DNA of 64,000 nucleotides from Aneurinibacillus sp. Ricciae_BoGa-3 (lineage in GTDB: Bacteria; Bacillota; Bacilli; Aneurinibacillales; Aneurinibacillaceae). Positions 16,230 through 26,072 of the stretch are shown piece after piece. Location: the NCBI RefSeq assembly GCF_028421645.1, contig NZ_CP116887.1, forward strand, positions 247,001-311,000. The letters run 5' to 3'. The position numbers and the translations under genes are program-made. How positions within the stretch are numbered: the first letter of the stretch is position 1; each line of letters starts with the position of its first letter. The notes beneath the pieces were generated by a model. The model was not told the origin of the DNA, did not search any database, and saw nothing but the letters and a program-made list of their open reading frames with translations.

Positions 16230-18374
16230 ATGGAGGAACATGTTAGATCACCAGAGGTGGATCTCGATAATCCCGATTATTACATTAACCGTGAATTAAG
16301 CTGGCTGGCGTTCAACCGAAGGGTGTTAGAAGAGGCTCAAGACCAAAACAATCCGGTACTTGAAAGATTGAAGTTTATTGCCATAACCAGTTCAAATCTC
16401 GATGAGTTCTTTATGGTGCGGGTAGCTTTTCTGAAAAATCAGGAGAAGCACTCGATTACCACACCTGAGAATAAAGCGCAGATGACGCCGAAACAGCAGC
16501 TTCACGCCATCTCCCGGGAAGCCCATAAACTTGTTGCCCATCAATACCACGTATTGCAAAATGACATTATGCCGCTGCTTGCTGAACATGGAATTGTTTT
16601 TCTCAAACCCGAACAGTTAAACCAGGAACAGACAAGGTTTGTAAACCGTTATTTCTATGACCACATCTACCCGGTCCTCACGCCAATGGCAGTAGACGCC
16701 AGCCGTCCTTTCCCGCTCCTGTTAAACAAAAGCGTGAATTTAGCCATTATGCTTGAAAGCGAGAAACAGGGGAAAAGCAAGACTTTATTTGCTGTTGTGC
16801 AGGTTCCTTCTGTTCTTTCCCGCTTCATTAAGCTGCCTGACGAAGAGGGAACAGCGGCCTTTATCCTGTTAGAAGACGTGATCTGCCACTATGCTGACTT
16901 CCTCTTCAAAGGAAATCGCATTCTTTCGGTGCAGCCGTTCCGGATTACGCGCAACGCTGACATCACGCTGGATGAAGAAGGGGCAGAGGATCTATTAGAA
17001 GAAATCCAGGAGGAACTCAAGAAGCGTAAATGGGGATTTACCGTCCGGTTGGAAATTACGCATGAGATGGACGATTACATGAAGCACATTCTTCAGGAAT
17101 CTCTGCAGATCGAAGAAAGCGACATCTATGAAGTAAGCGGGCCGTTGGATTTAACTTTCTTTATGAAGTTTTCGTCGCTGCCAGGCTACCGCCACCTGCG
17201 GTATGTGGACCTCAGGCCGCAGCCTCCAGCCGATTTTATCGGGGAGAATAATATTTTTGAGGCCATTGCGAGCAAAGATATCCTTGTGCACCATCCATAT
17301 GAATCATTTGATCCCGTGATTCACTTTGTAACCCAGGCGGCAGACGATCCGAACGTGCTCGCTATTAAACAAACGCTATACCGTGTAAGCGGGGATTCAC
17401 CCATTGTCAATGCCCTTGCTAAAGCGGCGGATAACGGCAAGCAGGTCACCGTGCTTGTGGAATTGAAAGCGCGCTTTGATGAAGAAAGAAATATTGAGTG
17501 GGCAAAAAAACTGGAGCAATCAGGCTGCCATGTTATTTATGGGTTAGTCGGGCTAAAAACTCATGCGAAAATTACACTGATCGTAAGGCAGGAAGGCGAT
17601 AAACTGATCCGTTACGTGCATATGGCGACCGGTAACTACAACGATTTAACAGCCCGGCTGTATACCGATCTTGGCATGTTCACATGTAAGGAGAATTTTG
17701 CTATTGATGCCTCGTACTTATTTAATCACCTGTCTGGGTATTCCAAGACACCTAAGTGGAAAAAGATAGCGTCTGCTCCGAAAGGGCTGCGAAATAAGCT
17801 TCTTGAGCTGATCGACAATGAAATTGCGGGCAGTACGCCGGAAAGCCCCGGCCATATTATTATCAAAATGAATTCTTTAACGGATAAAAAGCTCATAAAG
17901 GCCCTTTTCAAAGCTTCAGCGGCTGGTGTGCAGATAGATATGATTATTCGCGGCATTTGCTGTTTGCGCCCTGGTATTCCAGGGGTGAGTGAAAACATCC
18001 GGGTTCGCAGCATTGTCGGACGGTTTTTAGAGCACAGCCGCATTTATTACTTCAAAAATAGCGGCGATGGACAAATTTTCCTCTCTAGTGCAGACTGGAT
18101 GACACGAAACATGGAACGGCGTGTTGAGATTCTCTTTCCGATTGAAGCGAAGCGGTTAAAGCAGCGGTTGAAAGATATTCTGGTGGTTTATTTGCAGGAT
18201 AATATAAAGGCCAGACAGTTGAACACTGATGGCTCGTATACACATGTTGTCCCTGCTGAGGGGGAGACGCGTGTGAACAGCCAAATTCATTTTCATGCGC
18301 TTGCGGTAAAACGTGCGAGAAAAGGCATGCGCAAGGCATACAATAGACGGTTGAAGCCGAAAACACATGTATAA
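16230..18374 (+). CDS. ppk: Polyphosphate kinase (PPK1)
   Basis: ATG 16230 is the start, with AGGAAAGG about 8 bases upstream. The 714-residue product has the PPK1 layout: an N-terminal domain opening NRELSWLAFNRRVLEEA with SSNLDEFFMVR, a head domain, then two PLD-like catalytic domains. The autophosphorylated histidine lies in LKTHAKITLIVR, and the C-terminal SADWMTRNMERRVE motif is present. The enzyme reversibly builds polyphosphate from ATP in the cytosol. No exopolyphosphatase gene is adjacent. A long-loop terminator follows. Confidence 0.95.
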   Translation: MEEHVRSPEVDLDNPDYYINRELSWLAFNRRVLEEAQDQNNPVLERLKFIAITSSNLDEFFMVRVAFLKNQEKHSITTPENKAQMTPKQQLHAISREAHKLVAHQYHVLQNDIMPLLAEHGIVFLKPEQLNQEQTRFVNRYFYDHIYPVLTPMAVDASRPFPLLLNKSVNLAIMLESEKQGKSKTLFAVVQVPSVLSRFIKLPDEEGTAAFILLEDVICHYADFLFKGNRILSVQPFRITRNADITLDEEGAEDLLEEIQEELKKRKWGFTVRLEITHEMDDYMKHILQESLQIEESDIYEVSGPLDLTFFMKFSSLPGYRHLRYVDLRPQPPADFIGENNIFEAIASKDILVHHPYESFDPVIHFVTQAADDPNVLAIKQTLYRVSGDSPIVNALAKAADNGKQVTVLVELKARFDEERNIEWAKKLEQSGCHVIYGLVGLKTHAKITLIVRQEGDKLIRYVHMATGNYNDLTARLYTDLGMFTCKENFAIDASYLFNHLSGYSKTPKWKKIASAPKGLRNKLLELIDNEIAGSTPESPGHIIIKMNSLTDKKLIKALFKASAAGVQIDMIIRGICCLRPGIPGVSENIRVRSIVGRFLEHSRIYYFKNSGDGQIFLSSADWMTRNMERRVEILFPIEAKRLKQRLKDILVVYLQDNIKARQLNTDGSYTHVVPAEGETRVNSQIHFHALAVKRARKGMRKAYNRRLKPKTHV

Positions 18375-18411
18375 GTGTTTGTACTATACACCCCCCCATC
18401 TATTCTTCACG

Positions 18412-18476
18412 ATCCCCTTTGGCACAAAGCAGGAGGAAGACTTGCTGCTGCGTCATACAAGGGGATATTTTTTTTG
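18412..18476 (+). terminator. Intrinsic terminator after ppk, long loop
   Basis: ATCCCCTT (18412-18419) pairs with AAGGGGAT (18459-18466), then a run of T follows. The 39-base loop contains a further small stem (GCAG...CTGC). Confidence 0.65.
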
Positions 18477-18603
18477 GTATCCAAATGTTTATCTTCTCTT
18501 TACATTAGTTTTACAATTTTTCATTATACTTACTAATGATATAGGAGAAATAAATAGGGAAGGATGTGCCATACCTGGGCTTCGTATCGGACCCGGTTCC
18601 ATT

Positions 18604-21600
18604 ATGCAACTATTTATTGAAGCAGTGATGAAACGTTCGGTTCTTATTATCGTATCGATTTTACTAATTTTGGGTTGGGGTGGAATGTCTGCTTATCAGA
18701 TGGAACGCGATTATCTGCCCCCTATCAATAATTCTGCGCTTATGGTTAGTGTTCAGGCAGACCATTACCAGGCTGATCAAGTGAAAACAAGTATAGCGGG
18801 TACAGTAAACCAGGCAATAAGAAATATAAAAGGGCTGCAGTCGGTGGAGTCAAATTCTTTTAATGGCGGCTTGCTCTGCAGCCTATACTTTCCATATAAC
18901 TATGATATGGAAAAAGCGGAAGGCGAGCTGACACAGGCGTTAAGCAGTCTTGCGCTGCCTTCCGGTGTACACAGGCCTCTTGTCACCAGGTTAAGCACCA
19001 GTTCCTTCCCCATTATGAGGGTAAGCCTTATAGGCGACGGGGGCCAGGCGGCAGAGAATACGCTTCGTACGTCCACTCAAAACGATGTGGTCAATGAACT
19101 TAAAAGTGTGCCTGGGGTAGGGGACATACGCGTGAGCGGTGCAGGAAGTAATGGATTTGTGATGACAGTCCGCATGAAGGATCTGGAGAAGGCCGGACTC
19201 ACGTTAAACGACGTCCAACGATCCCTCACGTCCTCTAACACGGTGTGGCCACAGGGCAATATCGTCAGCTCGTCTTCTGTCCGGGTCACGGGCTGGGGGG
19301 TTAGTGAGCAAGATGTAAAACAAACAGTGATTCATGGTGCCAACGGCAAAGCGATTCCTCTTTCAGCCGTAGCGGATGTATCTCCATCCATGGTTGACCT
19401 GCAGACCATTTCGCGCACGGATGCTAAGCCGAGTGTAATCCTAGATATTCTGAAAAATCCTTCGTCCAACATTATGGACGTCTCGGACCACGTGCATCAA
19501 CGCATTCAGCAGCTTCAGGGTAGCCTGCCACAAGGCATTCATCTCGCGATTGCGTTGGATCGCGGTGCGGACGTTCAGTCCTCGCTTAACGGTTTGATTC
19601 GGGAAGGGCTGTTAGGCTGTGTATTTTCAATGCTAAGTGTCTTTTTGTTTCTGAGAAATGTACGGGCTACTTTATTAATTGCGCTATCGCTGCCCATTTG
19701 TCTGCTGACTACGACTGCTGTACTGAAAGGGATGGGTATTACGTTAAACATCCTTACTTTATCCGGGTTGGTGGTGGCGATGGGGAGGGTTGTGGATGAT
19801 TCGATCGTCATTCTTGACAATATATACCGAAGAATCCAGGAGTCCGACCGTAAAATCAATCTTCATGACTTAGCGGGAGCTGTTCGGGAAATGATGCCCG
19901 CAATTGTATCATCAACGGCAACGACAATTGCGGTGTTCCTTCCTATTTCGTTGGTTGGAGGCATTATTCAATCCAGCTTTTCGGCTTTTGCCTGGACGGT
20001 AGTGATTGCGTTAGTTGTATCGCTTCTCGTTTCAATCCTCGCCGTTCCAGCGATGGCTCGTGTAGGGTGGCGGGAATTTCAGGTACATTCAGCTACCGTT
20101 GAACCTATGGTCAAACGACTATTGCTGTGGGCTTTCCCGCGTAGAAAATGGATCTTTGCTTTAAGCTTGGTCATTTTTGCGGGAACGATTATCGAGGCTG
20201 CCTCTTTTCCTGTTAATGTGCTGCCCACGAGTGGTCCAGGAGGAATCACCATTAAGGTAGCGTTGCCCGAGGGGAGTTCTCTATCGGCCGTTGATACCGA
20301 GGTGAAAAGGGTAGAGGATTTGCTAAAATCGAATCCACAAATTGACACCTTCTCTTCTGCGCTTGGTTCCTCCTTTATTCCACAGTTTGACGATGTATTT
20401 GATGCGGGGGGAGGGTGGATCCAATCTCCAACGGAAGCCAATGTCGCTATAAAGGTGAAGCCTAGCGTCAATGTTGATGCACTCATTGCTGATTTGCAGC
20501 ATCAATTAACAGCTCATAGCAGCCAGGCCGTGTACACTGTGACCAATCAAAATATTTCAGGCGATGACTCACAGCTTAAAGTGGTGTTGACAGGAGCAGA
20601 TGCGCGCACGCTTGATAACACTGCCCGAATGATACAGAGTAAATTGCAGCTGGTACCGGGGTTGAGCGTGGCAGGTGCTGAAAATGACAAAGAAACGAGT
20701 GTGTCGTACCATCTCTCTCTTAACAAGGATGAAATTCAGCGTACGGGGATTAAAGTAGACGACATTTTAAACAGGATTCAGCCCTATCTGTCACAGGGAA
20801 CCAAGCTGGATGGTTTGGTTGATGGGCAGCATGTGCCGTTCACATTGAATACGGATGTGGATGCTGTTGCAAAACGAACAGGTAAAGATGCCTTTGCGCT
20901 CTTGGCGAACGAGACCTTTCAAACAAAGGGTGGCAAAACCATCTCCTTACAAAAACTGGTCTCTCCCGCTCCTGGGAATGAATTGTCGGTATATCGGGAT
21001 CGCGATGGGCAGCCTTTTGCACTCGTTACCGCCAATATCATTTCGCCGGATGTGGCGAAGGTAACCCAGCAGGTGCAAGATGTTTTACAGGGCATATCGC
21101 TTCCTAAAGGGGTAAATTATTCGTTCGGAGGCATCTCGCAGCAGGTGCAGCAAATGATTATGGGAATTGCCATCGCGTTGTCGATTTCTGTGGTGCTCGT
21201 TCTGCTGATTGTGGCTGCGGTATTCCGCGGTTGGAAGGCTCCGCTCTCCGTTCTCTCATGCATCCCGCTCTCAATTATTGGATCGGTGTGGGGGATGGCT
21301 CTCTTCGGAGAGGTCTGGAACCTTGCCGCATTGATTGGCATTTTAATGCTGGTTGGAATTGTAGTGACCAATGGTATTGTCCTTGTAGATAAAATAGAGC
21401 GCAATATGGCAGGCGGAATGGTTCCGGAAGAAGCCATTTTACAAGGCACCCTGTCCCGGGTGCGCCCTGTCCTGATGACCGCATTAACCACTGTATTAAC
21501 GTTGCTGCCGGTTGCTCTTTCTTCCAGAACGGATACCGTGGTTTCCCAAACCCTCGGAATCGTGGTGGTTGGAGGAATGATCAGTTCAACCTTTATCAGC

Positions 21601-21711
21601 CTGCTTCTGATTCCTGTGCTTTATAAATGGATGTACAAAAAATCATCAGCTTCTTCGTCTGAGCCGGTACCTGTTTCCGGTAGAAAGCGGGATATCAAAG
21701 CCTTATCATAA
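18604..21711 (+). CDS. RND-family efflux transporter (SwrC/AcrB type)
   Basis: ATG 18604 is the most likely start because family members begin right before the first membrane helix (KRSVLIIVSILLILGWGG). The open frame runs up to 18367 but that extension is not family-like. No strong ribosome site is visible, which is a weakness. The 1035-residue product has two halves, each with a large extracytoplasmic loop and six helices. The TM4 motif VVAMGRVVDDSIVILDNIYRR in half one and VGIVVTNGIVLVDKIERN in half two carry the proton-relay acidic residues. Gram-positive relatives export lipopeptides, fatty acids or drugs. No membrane-fusion protein gene lies beside it. Confidence 0.88.
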   Translation: MQLFIEAVMKRSVLIIVSILLILGWGGMSAYQMERDYLPPINNSALMVSVQADHYQADQVKTSIAGTVNQAIRNIKGLQSVESNSFNGGLLCSLYFPYNYDMEKAEGELTQALSSLALPSGVHRPLVTRLSTSSFPIMRVSLIGDGGQAAENTLRTSTQNDVVNELKSVPGVGDIRVSGAGSNGFVMTVRMKDLEKAGLTLNDVQRSLTSSNTVWPQGNIVSSSSVRVTGWGVSEQDVKQTVIHGANGKAIPLSAVADVSPSMVDLQTISRTDAKPSVILDILKNPSSNIMDVSDHVHQRIQQLQGSLPQGIHLAIALDRGADVQSSLNGLIREGLLGCVFSMLSVFLFLRNVRATLLIALSLPICLLTTTAVLKGMGITLNILTLSGLVVAMGRVVDDSIVILDNIYRRIQESDRKINLHDLAGAVREMMPAIVSSTATTIAVFLPISLVGGIIQSSFSAFAWTVVIALVVSLLVSILAVPAMARVGWREFQVHSATVEPMVKRLLLWAFPRRKWIFALSLVIFAGTIIEAASFPVNVLPTSGPGGITIKVALPEGSSLSAVDTEVKRVEDLLKSNPQIDTFSSALGSSFIPQFDDVFDAGGGWIQSPTEANVAIKVKPSVNVDALIADLQHQLTAHSSQAVYTVTNQNISGDDSQLKVVLTGADARTLDNTARMIQSKLQLVPGLSVAGAENDKETSVSYHLSLNKDEIQRTGIKVDDILNRIQPYLSQGTKLDGLVDGQHVPFTLNTDVDAVAKRTGKDAFALLANETFQTKGGKTISLQKLVSPAPGNELSVYRDRDGQPFALVTANIISPDVAKVTQQVQDVLQGISLPKGVNYSFGGISQQVQQMIMGIAIALSISVVLVLLIVAAVFRGWKAPLSVLSCIPLSIIGSVWGMALFGEVWNLAALIGILMLVGIVVTNGIVLVDKIERNMAGGMVPEEAILQGTLSRVRPVLMTALTTVLTLLPVALSSRTDTVVSQTLGIVVVGGMISSTFISLLLIPVLYKWMYKKSSASSSEPVPVSGRKRDIKALS

Positions 21712-21723
21712 AGTGAAGGCAAA

Positions 21724-21755
21724 AAACCACAGTGATTGGTCACTGTGTTTTTTTG
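21724..21755 (+). terminator. Intrinsic terminator of the RND gene
   Basis: CACAGTGA / TCACTGTG stem with a 4-base loop, followed by seven T. Confidence 0.88.
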
Positions 21756-21839
21756 TCTTAAGGGGTAGCTTTTTTAATGATTTTAACGCGCGAATTTGAT
21801 TAAATGAGTGTAACAGGGAACTTAAAAGGAGGGTAACAG

Positions 21840-22250
21840 ATGTTTTCAAATTTTGACCATTTAGGAGTAGCGATCAGAAGAATAGACGATGCATTGCCCT
21901 TCTATACAGAAATCATGGGTGGTAAAGTAACAGATCGCTATACAAGTGACGCGCCTGGAGTTGAGGTGCATGTGGCCGTAGTGGCAGTAGGAGGGATGAC
22001 AGTAGAATTGCTGGAACCAACGAATGAAAACTCGCCCATTGCTAGATTCATGAAAATAAAAGGGCCGGGCGTACACCATGTTGCCTATCGCGTGGAGAAT
22101 TTAGACGAGGCCATTCGGGAGGCAAAAGAAAAGGGAGTTAGGTTCATGGAGGAAACGCTTCGCACTAACGTGAGGGGGAGACGCCTTATATACATCCACT
22201 TGTCATCCAGAAGCAGTGCCATTGTGGAATTATGCGAGTACCCAAAGTGA
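21840..22250 (+). CDS. VOC-fold protein, methylmalonyl-CoA epimerase-like
   Basis: ATG 21840 follows AAAGGAGGGTAACAG. The 136-residue product has the two-module glyoxalase/VOC fold with likely metal ligands His in FDHLGVA, His in GVHHVAYRV and Glu in AIVELCE. This pattern is typical of methylmalonyl-CoA epimerase, which interconverts R and S methylmalonyl-CoA in propionate metabolism. No methylmalonyl-CoA mutase or carboxylase genes are adjacent, so another VOC function remains possible. Confidence 0.75.
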   Translation: MFSNFDHLGVAIRRIDDALPFYTEIMGGKVTDRYTSDAPGVEVHVAVVAVGGMTVELLEPTNENSPIARFMKIKGPGVHHVAYRVENLDEAIREAKEKGVRFMEETLRTNVRGRRLIYIHLSSRSSAIVELCEYPK

Positions 22251-22342
22251 AAAGATGAGAAGATTCGGGAAGGATATTTCCGTCAGGGCTGTAATAGTTT
22301 AGTACATATAGAAATTTCATTTTTGTTGGGAGTGATCGCTAA

Positions 22343-23326
22343 ATGAAAGCAGTACTCGTCACGGACTTTGGTGGGCCTGAAGTGCTGAAATATATGGATG
22401 TAAATACACCTTCCCCAGGCTCAAACCAGGTGCTCATTCGTGTTGCGGCAACGAGTGTGAATTTCGCTGATATTAAATCGCGCCACGGAAACTATCATGG
22501 AACAGGGCAGCCTCCCTTTATTCCTGGATTGGACGTGGCAGGTGTGATCGAGAAGATCGGCTCAGGAGTCAAGCATTTGAAAGTTGGACAACGGGTGATT
22601 GCTTTCCCGAAAAACGGCTCGTATTCAGAGTACGTGGCTGCAGATGAGAACCTTACCTTTGCGATTCCGGATAACGTAGATTTTGACACAGCTGCGGCCT
22701 GTCCCATTGTCTCTTTTACGGCATACAAGCTGCTTGCGGATGTAGCAAGGCTTCAAGCTGGTGAAACGGTTCTTATTCATGCCGCCGCAGGTGGGGTAGG
22801 GACCACCGCGATCCAGCTGGCGAAACTATTAGGGGCGGGCCAGGTGATTGGAACAGTGGGCAGTCAGAATAAGGCTGCAGCAGCTTTAGAGGCCGGCGCG
22901 GATCATGTCCTTTGTTACAGTCAGGATGATTTTTCTGATAAGGTAAACCAACTAACCGATGGGGAGGGGGCAGATGTCATTCTGGACTCTATTGCCGGGT
23001 CTGTCTCAGAGAAAAGCTTGCATTGCCTGGCAATTTACGGGCGTTTGGTAAACTTCGGGAATGCCAGCGGTGAGGCCGCGCAATATCACTCAAATGATCT
23101 GCATTCGAGCTGCCGTTCTGTTCTTGGGTTTAGCCTGGGCACCACACGGAACAGACGGCCCTATTTGTTGCAGGATGCCGCTGTTCAGGTGCTTAACTTT
23201 ATAGCGGATGAGCGTTTAAGGATAAAAGTCGGACGGCGGTTTCCGCTTGAAGAGGCTGCACAGGCGCAACACTGGGTCGAAAGCAGACAAAGCGTAGGAA
23301 AAGTGCTGCTGGACGTGGCCAAATAG
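22343..23326 (+). CDS. Zinc-free MDR: NADPH:quinone oxidoreductase family
   Basis: ATG 22343 follows TTGGGAGTGATCGCTA. The 327-residue product starts MKAVLVTDFGGPEVL and carries the nucleotide-binding motif HAAAGGVGTTAIQLAK near residues 149-164. It lacks the zinc ligand cysteines of alcohol dehydrogenases, as expected for quinone oxidoreductases. These enzymes reduce quinones or enals with NADPH in the cytosol. It is a single gene ended by a strong terminator. Confidence 0.88.
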   Translation: MKAVLVTDFGGPEVLKYMDVNTPSPGSNQVLIRVAATSVNFADIKSRHGNYHGTGQPPFIPGLDVAGVIEKIGSGVKHLKVGQRVIAFPKNGSYSEYVAADENLTFAIPDNVDFDTAAACPIVSFTAYKLLADVARLQAGETVLIHAAAGGVGTTAIQLAKLLGAGQVIGTVGSQNKAAAALEAGADHVLCYSQDDFSDKVNQLTDGEGADVILDSIAGSVSEKSLHCLAIYGRLVNFGNASGEAAQYHSNDLHSSCRSVLGFSLGTTRNRRPYLLQDAAVQVLNFIADERLRIKVGRRFPLEEAAQAQHWVESRQSVGKVLLDVAK

Positions 23327-23342
23327 TTCGGACATCAAATAA

Positions 23343-23396
23343 AAAAACGGTATTCATCTTGGTATTTTTTAATACCGGAACGAATACCGTTTTTAT
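23343..23396 (+). terminator. Intrinsic terminator of the quinone oxidoreductase gene
   Basis: ACGGTATTC / GAATACCGT outer stem with an inner GGTATT / AATACC stem, followed by TTTTTATT. Confidence 0.88.
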
Positions 23397-23477
23397 TCGA
23401 TTGGATTCATAGCTCTCTAAATTTCATCTTTCTATTGACTTCGCGGAAAAGAGAGGGAGATCTTACAGACTTTGCCT

Positions 23478-23786
23478 TTAACTTGTATCCCACTCTGTCA
23501 TAGGAAGCGAAAGGGTTTCATAAGATTGCCCGGCTGTCCACACTGGCAACGCTATCATGTCGCTTTCATTCTCGAAAGCTATCTTCGGCCTAACAGCAAG
23601 CTCATGGGTGTTGTACCCTATATGTGGGCTAACATCACTGTGTATGGCAAAGGTCTTGTTGATCACGCTTATGTGAGGGGAGGTTTGCTGCTGCTCGCAA
23701 GGCTCGTCCGTTTGTTGCGAACCAATTATTTGGAGTGTACCTTCTTTATAGTAAGTGAAAACTTCCATTTCAAGGTTGGTGTTCAT
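23478..23786 (-). CDS. Hypothetical protein, 102 aa
   Basis: ATG 23786 follows CAGGGAGGAATAAACG, an excellent ribosome site. The product is soluble, rich in polar and beta-forming residues, has a single Cys and no signal peptide. I recognise no family. It lies about 110 bases behind the small membrane-protein gene on the same strand; between them a 23-codon frame ends inside its ribosome site. Together they form a probable small leftward unit. Confidence 0.6.
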   Translation of the reverse strand: MNTNLEMEVFTYYKEGTLQIIGSQQTDEPCEQQQTSPHISVINKTFAIHSDVSPHIGYNTHELAVRPKIAFENESDMIALPVWTAGQSYETLSLPMTEWDTS

Positions 23787-23895
23787 CGTTTATTCCTCCC
23801 TGTCATGTTTGGTGATCACGTTCAGCGAAAGCGGCGGGCTAGCAGCGTGTCCTTTGTTCATTTGCTATCGAATACCTTCGTTTCCATTCTTGCCT

Positions 23896-24174
23896 TTATC
23901 CATATGCATCCTTCTCAGCAGAAGCTTTCAGCAGTCGTTTCGCTGACTTTATCTGCTTTCTGAGCCTTCTTGATAGCACGGATGAGGAGTCGGGAAACAA
24001 TTGCACATTTATCGTAGAAGCCGCAGCGGCAACGTTTTTAATTGTCAGCTTTCCAAAATGTCTAATGGTCAAAGGAAACACCATTAATAGGGATGTAAGT
24101 ATAAATAAAAATAATTCATGGTATCTCATAAGGCATTTGTTTAGAAGCCAGTTCATTTTCATTGCATGTACCAT
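23896..24174 (-). CDS. Small membrane-anchored protein, 92 aa
   Basis: ATG 24174 has GGAGG 9 bases upstream; the ATG at 24183 abuts that site. The N-terminus contains one membrane helix (ELFLFILTSLLMVFPLTI, about residues 21-38), followed by an alanine-rich stretch and a strongly basic C-terminal helix (RRLRKQIKSAKRLLKASAEK). No family is recognised. It is first in a leftward unit with the 102-residue gene. Confidence 0.5.
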   Translation of the reverse strand: MVHAMKMNWLLNKCLMRYHELFLFILTSLLMVFPLTIRHFGKLTIKNVAAAASTINVQLFPDSSSVLSRRLRKQIKSAKRLLKASAEKDAYG

Positions 24175-24318
24175 GAGCTTCATCCTCCTTATTTAAATTG
24201 AACAGGATCCTTCTCTATGTCCAACGGCGTGATCAGCTTTGCTTGTGGTAACTTGTGTTTTAAGTATAAGGCAATAGGCAGAATTTTTGTATAAAAATTG
24301 TCCGACAATTCACACAAT

Positions 24319-24353
24319 AAATCGCACAATCTTGTTGGATTGCGCGATTTTTG
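24319..24353. terminator. Intrinsic terminator, orientation uncertain
   Basis: AAATCGC-ACAATC pairs with GATTG-CGCGATTT with a short loop; a T-run follows on the plus strand. No plus-strand gene ends nearby, so the unit it serves is unclear. Confidence 0.6.
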
Positions 24354-24477
24354 TAATAAATTATGATAGGTAGATTAGTTTGGTCGTGATCCCGAAAAAC
24401 CCTATTTGGGCTTGATAGACGAGTGAATAGTCCGCCCCGGCTACATCGGCCGGAGACGGTCGCCTTTCCTACAAACG

Positions 24478-25080
24478 TTATCTCACTCGAACATCCTCAT
24501 AATTTGCAGTATCATTCCACATGGCATCAAACTCATCATCCCATTGTTTTGCCAAACTTGTATCGTGGACAACCATCAAAACTTCATCGTTATATTGGCT
24601 GGCTGCATTCGTATAATTAAAGCTGCCGGTAGTAAGTGTCTTACTATCTGCAATCGTAATCTTCAGGTGCATGAGACCTTTGTGATTGTTCTCCTTAACG
24701 GGTATGCCGGCGGCCAGGATCTTGTGTATGGCTGCAGCTTGCGATTTGTTGTGCGTGGAATCCCGATCTGTAATTAACCGAACTTTGACTCCCCGTTGCT
24801 TGGCACTAACGATACTGTTTACGATTCCTTTTTCTGTGAGGCTGTAACAGGCGATATCCAGCGATTGGTTGGTTGAATCCATGACCGATTCAAGTAGCTT
24901 ATCTGGCTGTTGATGCGCCCGGGTAAAAGCGTATTGTATCGCATTTGAAGTGGCCGCCGATCCGCTCGACGGTTGGCTCGCTCCGCTGTTATTTGGCCCA
25001 TTTGCGCCAGCTTGTGAGCATCCCGCAAGTGAACCGGAAAGAAGTAACAAGCATGCTACCTTTATGTATTTTTTCATCAT
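24478..25080 (-). CDS. Secreted lipoprotein with a single phospholipase D-type (HKD) nuclease domain
   Basis: ATG 25080 (MMKKY...) lies a few bases behind GAAAGGTGATGC. Residues 1-20 form a lipoprotein signal with lipobox LAGC (Cys near 21). A Ser/Gly/Asn-rich linker follows, then one PLD domain with the motif HLKITIADSKTLTTGSFN (HxKxxxxDxxxxxxGSxN). Single-HKD proteins of this kind (Nuc-like) dimerise to form the active site and often cleave nucleic acids. It is probably anchored on the outer face of the membrane, where it could degrade extracellular DNA or phosphodiesters. Confidence 0.8.
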   Translation of the reverse strand: MMKKYIKVACLLLLSGSLAGCSQAGANGPNNSGASQPSSGSAATSNAIQYAFTRAHQQPDKLLESVMDSTNQSLDIACYSLTEKGIVNSIVSAKQRGVKVRLITDRDSTHNKSQAAAIHKILAAGIPVKENNHKGLMHLKITIADSKTLTTGSFNYTNAASQYNDEVLMVVHDTSLAKQWDDEFDAMWNDTANYEDVRVR

Positions 25081-25342
25081 GCATCACCTTTCATATTCGT
25101 AACTTGAATTCAGCAGGGTATCTATCTTATTCTATATCAACCAAATTCGGTCTCCAAGTGATTCTGTTTTACCGGATATGATTTATTTCAAAAGTAAACT
25201 GCCAGTCCGGTTCTAACAAATGTCAGATTTGTACATTCAAAGCTCCAGCTTCTTTTCAGGCGGACGGCCTGGGTTTTTTTAATTGCATATTAGGAGTATC
25301 ATAATAAAGTACAACAAGGCAGTATACAAATGGGAGGATTTT

Positions 25343-25963
25343 ATGATGAACAGCATTCAATTAGAAGCACACCCGCGCACCATATTGACCAAAGGCGAAC
25401 GCAACCGTCTGCGCAGAGAAGGTCATGTGCCAGGCGTTTTATATGGTAAAGGAACAGAAGCACAAGCGATCTACATCACCGGTAACTCGTTCAGACAGGT
25501 AAATGGCCACGGCAACATTCTTGTTGATGTGAATTTGGAAGGCGAGCATGTTTCGGCCATGATTAACGAAATTGCCTATGAAATAATGAAGCACCGTCCG
25601 TTGCACATCGACATGCACGCCGTCAACTTGAACGAGCCTATAAACGCCGAAGTGCCGGTTGTGCTAGACGGCCTGCAAGTGGTGGAAAGCAAAGGTGCCA
25701 TCGTTCAGCAACAAACGCGTGAAGTCGCAGTACGTTGCTTGCCAACTAACGTTCCGGAATCGATCACACACAACATCGCAAACCTCGCTGTAGGCGACAC
25801 CATGCACGCGGGCGATTTGACACTGCCTACCGGTGTGACGCTGCATACCGATCCGGAAGAAGTGATCTGCACCATCACCGAAGTGAAAAACGCCACTACG
25901 GATACGGAGATCGAACCGAAAGAGCAGCAGCTGGTACACGACACCGAAGGCAAAGGCGAATAA
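25343..25963 (+). CDS. ctc: General stress protein Ctc / ribosomal protein bL25
   Basis: ATG 25343 or the adjacent ATG 25346 follows GGGAGG. The 206-residue product has the bL25 N-terminal domain (LEAHPRTILTKGERNRLRREGHVPGVLYGKG), which binds 5S rRNA, and the longer CTC-type C-terminal beta domain. The C-terminal tail is acidic (TDTEIEPKEQQLVHDTEGKGE). In Bacillus this gene is under the general stress sigma factor, but I cannot confirm such a promoter here. A strong terminator follows. Confidence 0.9.
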   Translation: MMNSIQLEAHPRTILTKGERNRLRREGHVPGVLYGKGTEAQAIYITGNSFRQVNGHGNILVDVNLEGEHVSAMINEIAYEIMKHRPLHIDMHAVNLNEPINAEVPVVLDGLQVVESKGAIVQQQTREVAVRCLPTNVPESITHNIANLAVGDTMHAGDLTLPTGVTLHTDPEEVICTITEVKNATTDTEIEPKEQQLVHDTEGKGE

Positions 25964-26028
25964 GCGAACATATAAATCTCAGCTTCTTTTTCAATAAAAT
26001 AGCACCACAATCAATAAGAATCAAATAA

Positions 26029-26072
26029 CAAAAAAGACCCAACATCTTTTAACGATGTTAGGGTCTTTTTTG
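26029..26072 (+). terminator. Intrinsic terminator of ctc
   Basis: AAAAAAGACCC...GGGTCTTTTTT outer stem with inner ACATC / GATGT. The T-run runs directly into GTGCGCCC, the 5' end of an intron remnant. Confidence 0.9.

Noticed and set aside
18499..18530. Possible promoter TTTACA / TATACT upstream of the RND gene
   Set aside because: The spacing is 20 bases, outside the usual range.
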